Below, in pieces: positions 29,995 to 30,973 of a stretch of 30,973 bases of DNA. Both the position numbers and the translations under genes were made by a program. Source of the DNA: a virus. The notes beneath the pieces were generated by a model. That model was given only the letters and a program-made list of their open reading frames with translations, had not been told where the DNA came from and searched no databases. The stretch spans positions 1 to 30,973 of IMG/VR virus record IMGVR_UViG_3300006805_000103, one strand, 5' to 3'. The number at the start of each line of letters is the position of its first letter. Position 1 is the first letter of the stretch.

Positions 29995-30973
29995 CTATTT
30001 GATGTGGACCATTTGGCCAAAAGGCACGGTCGCACGAGGGTTGTTGTAAACGGCCCAGATGACTGGGACATCGATTGTCAATGGCTCCATGGGAGCGACC
30101 CACATATCCGAGAAAACAACGGCAACAGTGGGCTTGTGCTTCTCGATGAAGTCACGGACAGGGACCAGACAAGTGCCACCACGGCCGACAACTTTGATCT
30201 CATCAAATGGATCATCAGCAGCGAACTCATCGATCTTTTGGATGTGAGTGTCGAACTGCACGAGCGTCAGTTTCTGAGGATTGAGCTGTTCCTGGATGTA
30301 CTTCACTTCGCTATTGAAGCGAAGGATGTCATGGTCACTGATGGACCCCGACACATCAAGGAAGAACACGAGATGTTCCAGCCGACCATCATCGGTGAAC
30401 CGCGATGGTAGGTACATGTCTGGGTAGCGGCGATTGGGGCGAGCCCAGGTGTAGTCTTCATCGAGCATGTCGGTGAAGAACCTCATCAGGAGTTGCTGCC
30501 AGGGAATCACGGGTTCAAGGAAGTGCTTGAGAACTTCCTCAACATCACCAGGAATGTTGCCGGCTTGTCCAGACAGCTTGGCTTGTTGGACGGCCTGCAC
30601 CACAGTGTTGATGACCTTGTGCTCTTCTTCAGAAGTCAAAGGCTCCAGATCTCCTTCGCCATCTGGATCGATGCCTGCACCGAAGCTGCCGCCTTGAGGA
30701 GGCGGAACTTGGTTGGTCATGATGAGATCGTAGATCTCTTCTTCAGATAGCAGACGCTTGGCGTCCTGGTCGTAGGTGTGATCCTTCCAGCATTGCTCAA
30801 TGCCCACGAATGAGTTCTTCTCATTCTCCAGATCGTTGTTGATCCGGATGTCGCAGGCCCAGTTGAATTCCTTCTGGGAACGGGATCCCACCCGGAGCAT
30901 GTGCATGCGAGCGACGTGCCACAGCTCATGCTTCAAAACGGTGGCCCGAGTCTCACGAGTCAGGGCCATGAAA
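29995..30973 (-). CDS. Metallopeptidase-VWA protein (N4 gp25-like), 5'-truncated
   Basis: Open at the right edge; the first in-window Met is at 30969, but the family normally has more residues before the zinc motif, so the start is outside. From that Met: KHELWH (H14, E15, H18) is an HExxH motif. A Glu/Pro-rich linker follows near 90-115. The C-terminal von Willebrand A-like domain has FFLDVSGSIS, whose D205-x-S207-x-S209 gives a MIDAS metal site. Then come GRGGTCLVP (the Thr ligand) and VFSDMWV. This matches the DUF2201 arrangement of an N-terminal metallopeptidase-like domain plus VWA-like domain. In N4-like phages it lies beside a MoxR-type AAA ATPase, probably just right of this window. 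The role is unknown, perhaps chaperone or remodelling. Confidence 0.85.
   Translation of the reverse strand, partial: FMALTRETRATVLKHELWHVARMHMLRVGSRSQKEFNWACDIRINNDLENEKNSFVGIEQCWKDHTYDQDAKRLLSEEEIYDLIMTNQVPPPQGGSFGAGIDPDGEGDLEPLTSEEEHKVINTVVQAVQQAKLSGQAGNIPGDVEEVLKHFLEPVIPWQQLLMRFFTDMLDEDYTWARPNRRYPDMYLPSRFTDDGRLEHLVFFLDVSGSISDHDILRFNSEVKYIQEQLNPQKLTLVQFDTHIQKIDEFAADDPFDEIKVVGRGGTCLVPVRDFIEKHKPTVAVVFSDMWVAPMEPLTIDVPVIWAVYNNPRATVPFGQMVHIK

Noticed and set aside
28585-30973. Toxin-antitoxin or anti-restriction genes among the small proteins
   Set aside because: No recognisable family motif; calling them so would be a guess.
1-30973. CRISPR array, insertion sequence, integrase or attachment site
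   Set aside because: No regularly spaced repeats, no transposase or integrase motifs; tRNA-like elements here are phage-internal, with no evidence of an attachment core.

Overview
This window looks like the early/middle-gene end of a podovirus related to coliphage N4 (Schitoviridae), infecting an unidentified Gram-negative bacterium. The case rests on a giant virion RNA polymerase (vRNAP) on the + strand. It converges on a tightly packed block of replication and nucleotide-metabolism genes, all on the - strand, including an N4-type SSB, a family A DNA polymerase, an SF1 helicase, rIIA/rIIB, ThyX, dCTP deaminase and a metallopeptidase/VWA protein. I see no structural, lysis, integrase or packaging gene apart from the vRNAP, and no CRISPR or insertion sequence.

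Layout. 1-9182 (+): the 3'-terminal 3057 codons of the vRNAP gene, cut by the left edge. About 440 N-terminal residues are probably missing, judging from where the catalytic motifs sit in N4 gp50. A bidirectional terminator follows at 9185-9218. 9199-21924 (-), in transcription order (right to left): HTH protein, MazG-like hydrolase, helicase, an unknown, DNA polymerase (split into two genes), two small conserved phage proteins, RecB-like nuclease, small coiled-coil protein, helicase-primase, P-loop ATPase, SSB, RusA-like resolvase, an SSB-tail-sharing protein and a 62-residue protein. 21994-26315 (-): rIIA and rIIB. 26386-28079 (-): small genes, ThyX and a membrane protein. 28098-28584: about 500 bases without a gene, holding a cluster of tRNA-like elements, a hairpin and a terminator. 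28585-30973 (-): AT-hook-like protein, dCTP deaminase, a small basic protein and a metallopeptidase/VWA protein cut by the right edge.

How the genes fit together. In N4 the vRNAP is packaged, injected and transcribes early genes from hairpin promoters with SSB help. Early products then set up middle transcription and replication. Here the - strand genes supply the replisome (polymerase, helicase, primase, SSB), recombination and processing (nuclease, ATPase, RusA-like) and nucleotide supply (ThyX, Dcd, MazG-like).

Most notable: (1) an 80-codon reading frame with a good ribosome binding site lies out of frame inside the vRNAP linker, where the vRNAP's own sequence becomes low-complexity with odd codons; (2) the DNA polymerase is broken into two separately initiated genes between catalytic motifs A and B, with a textbook intrinsic terminator in the junction; (3) the vRNAP C-terminal region carries a zincin-type HExxH motif; (4) a cluster of tRNA-like elements has non-canonical arms; (5) SSB and a nearby protein share a C-terminal KSLFG tail.
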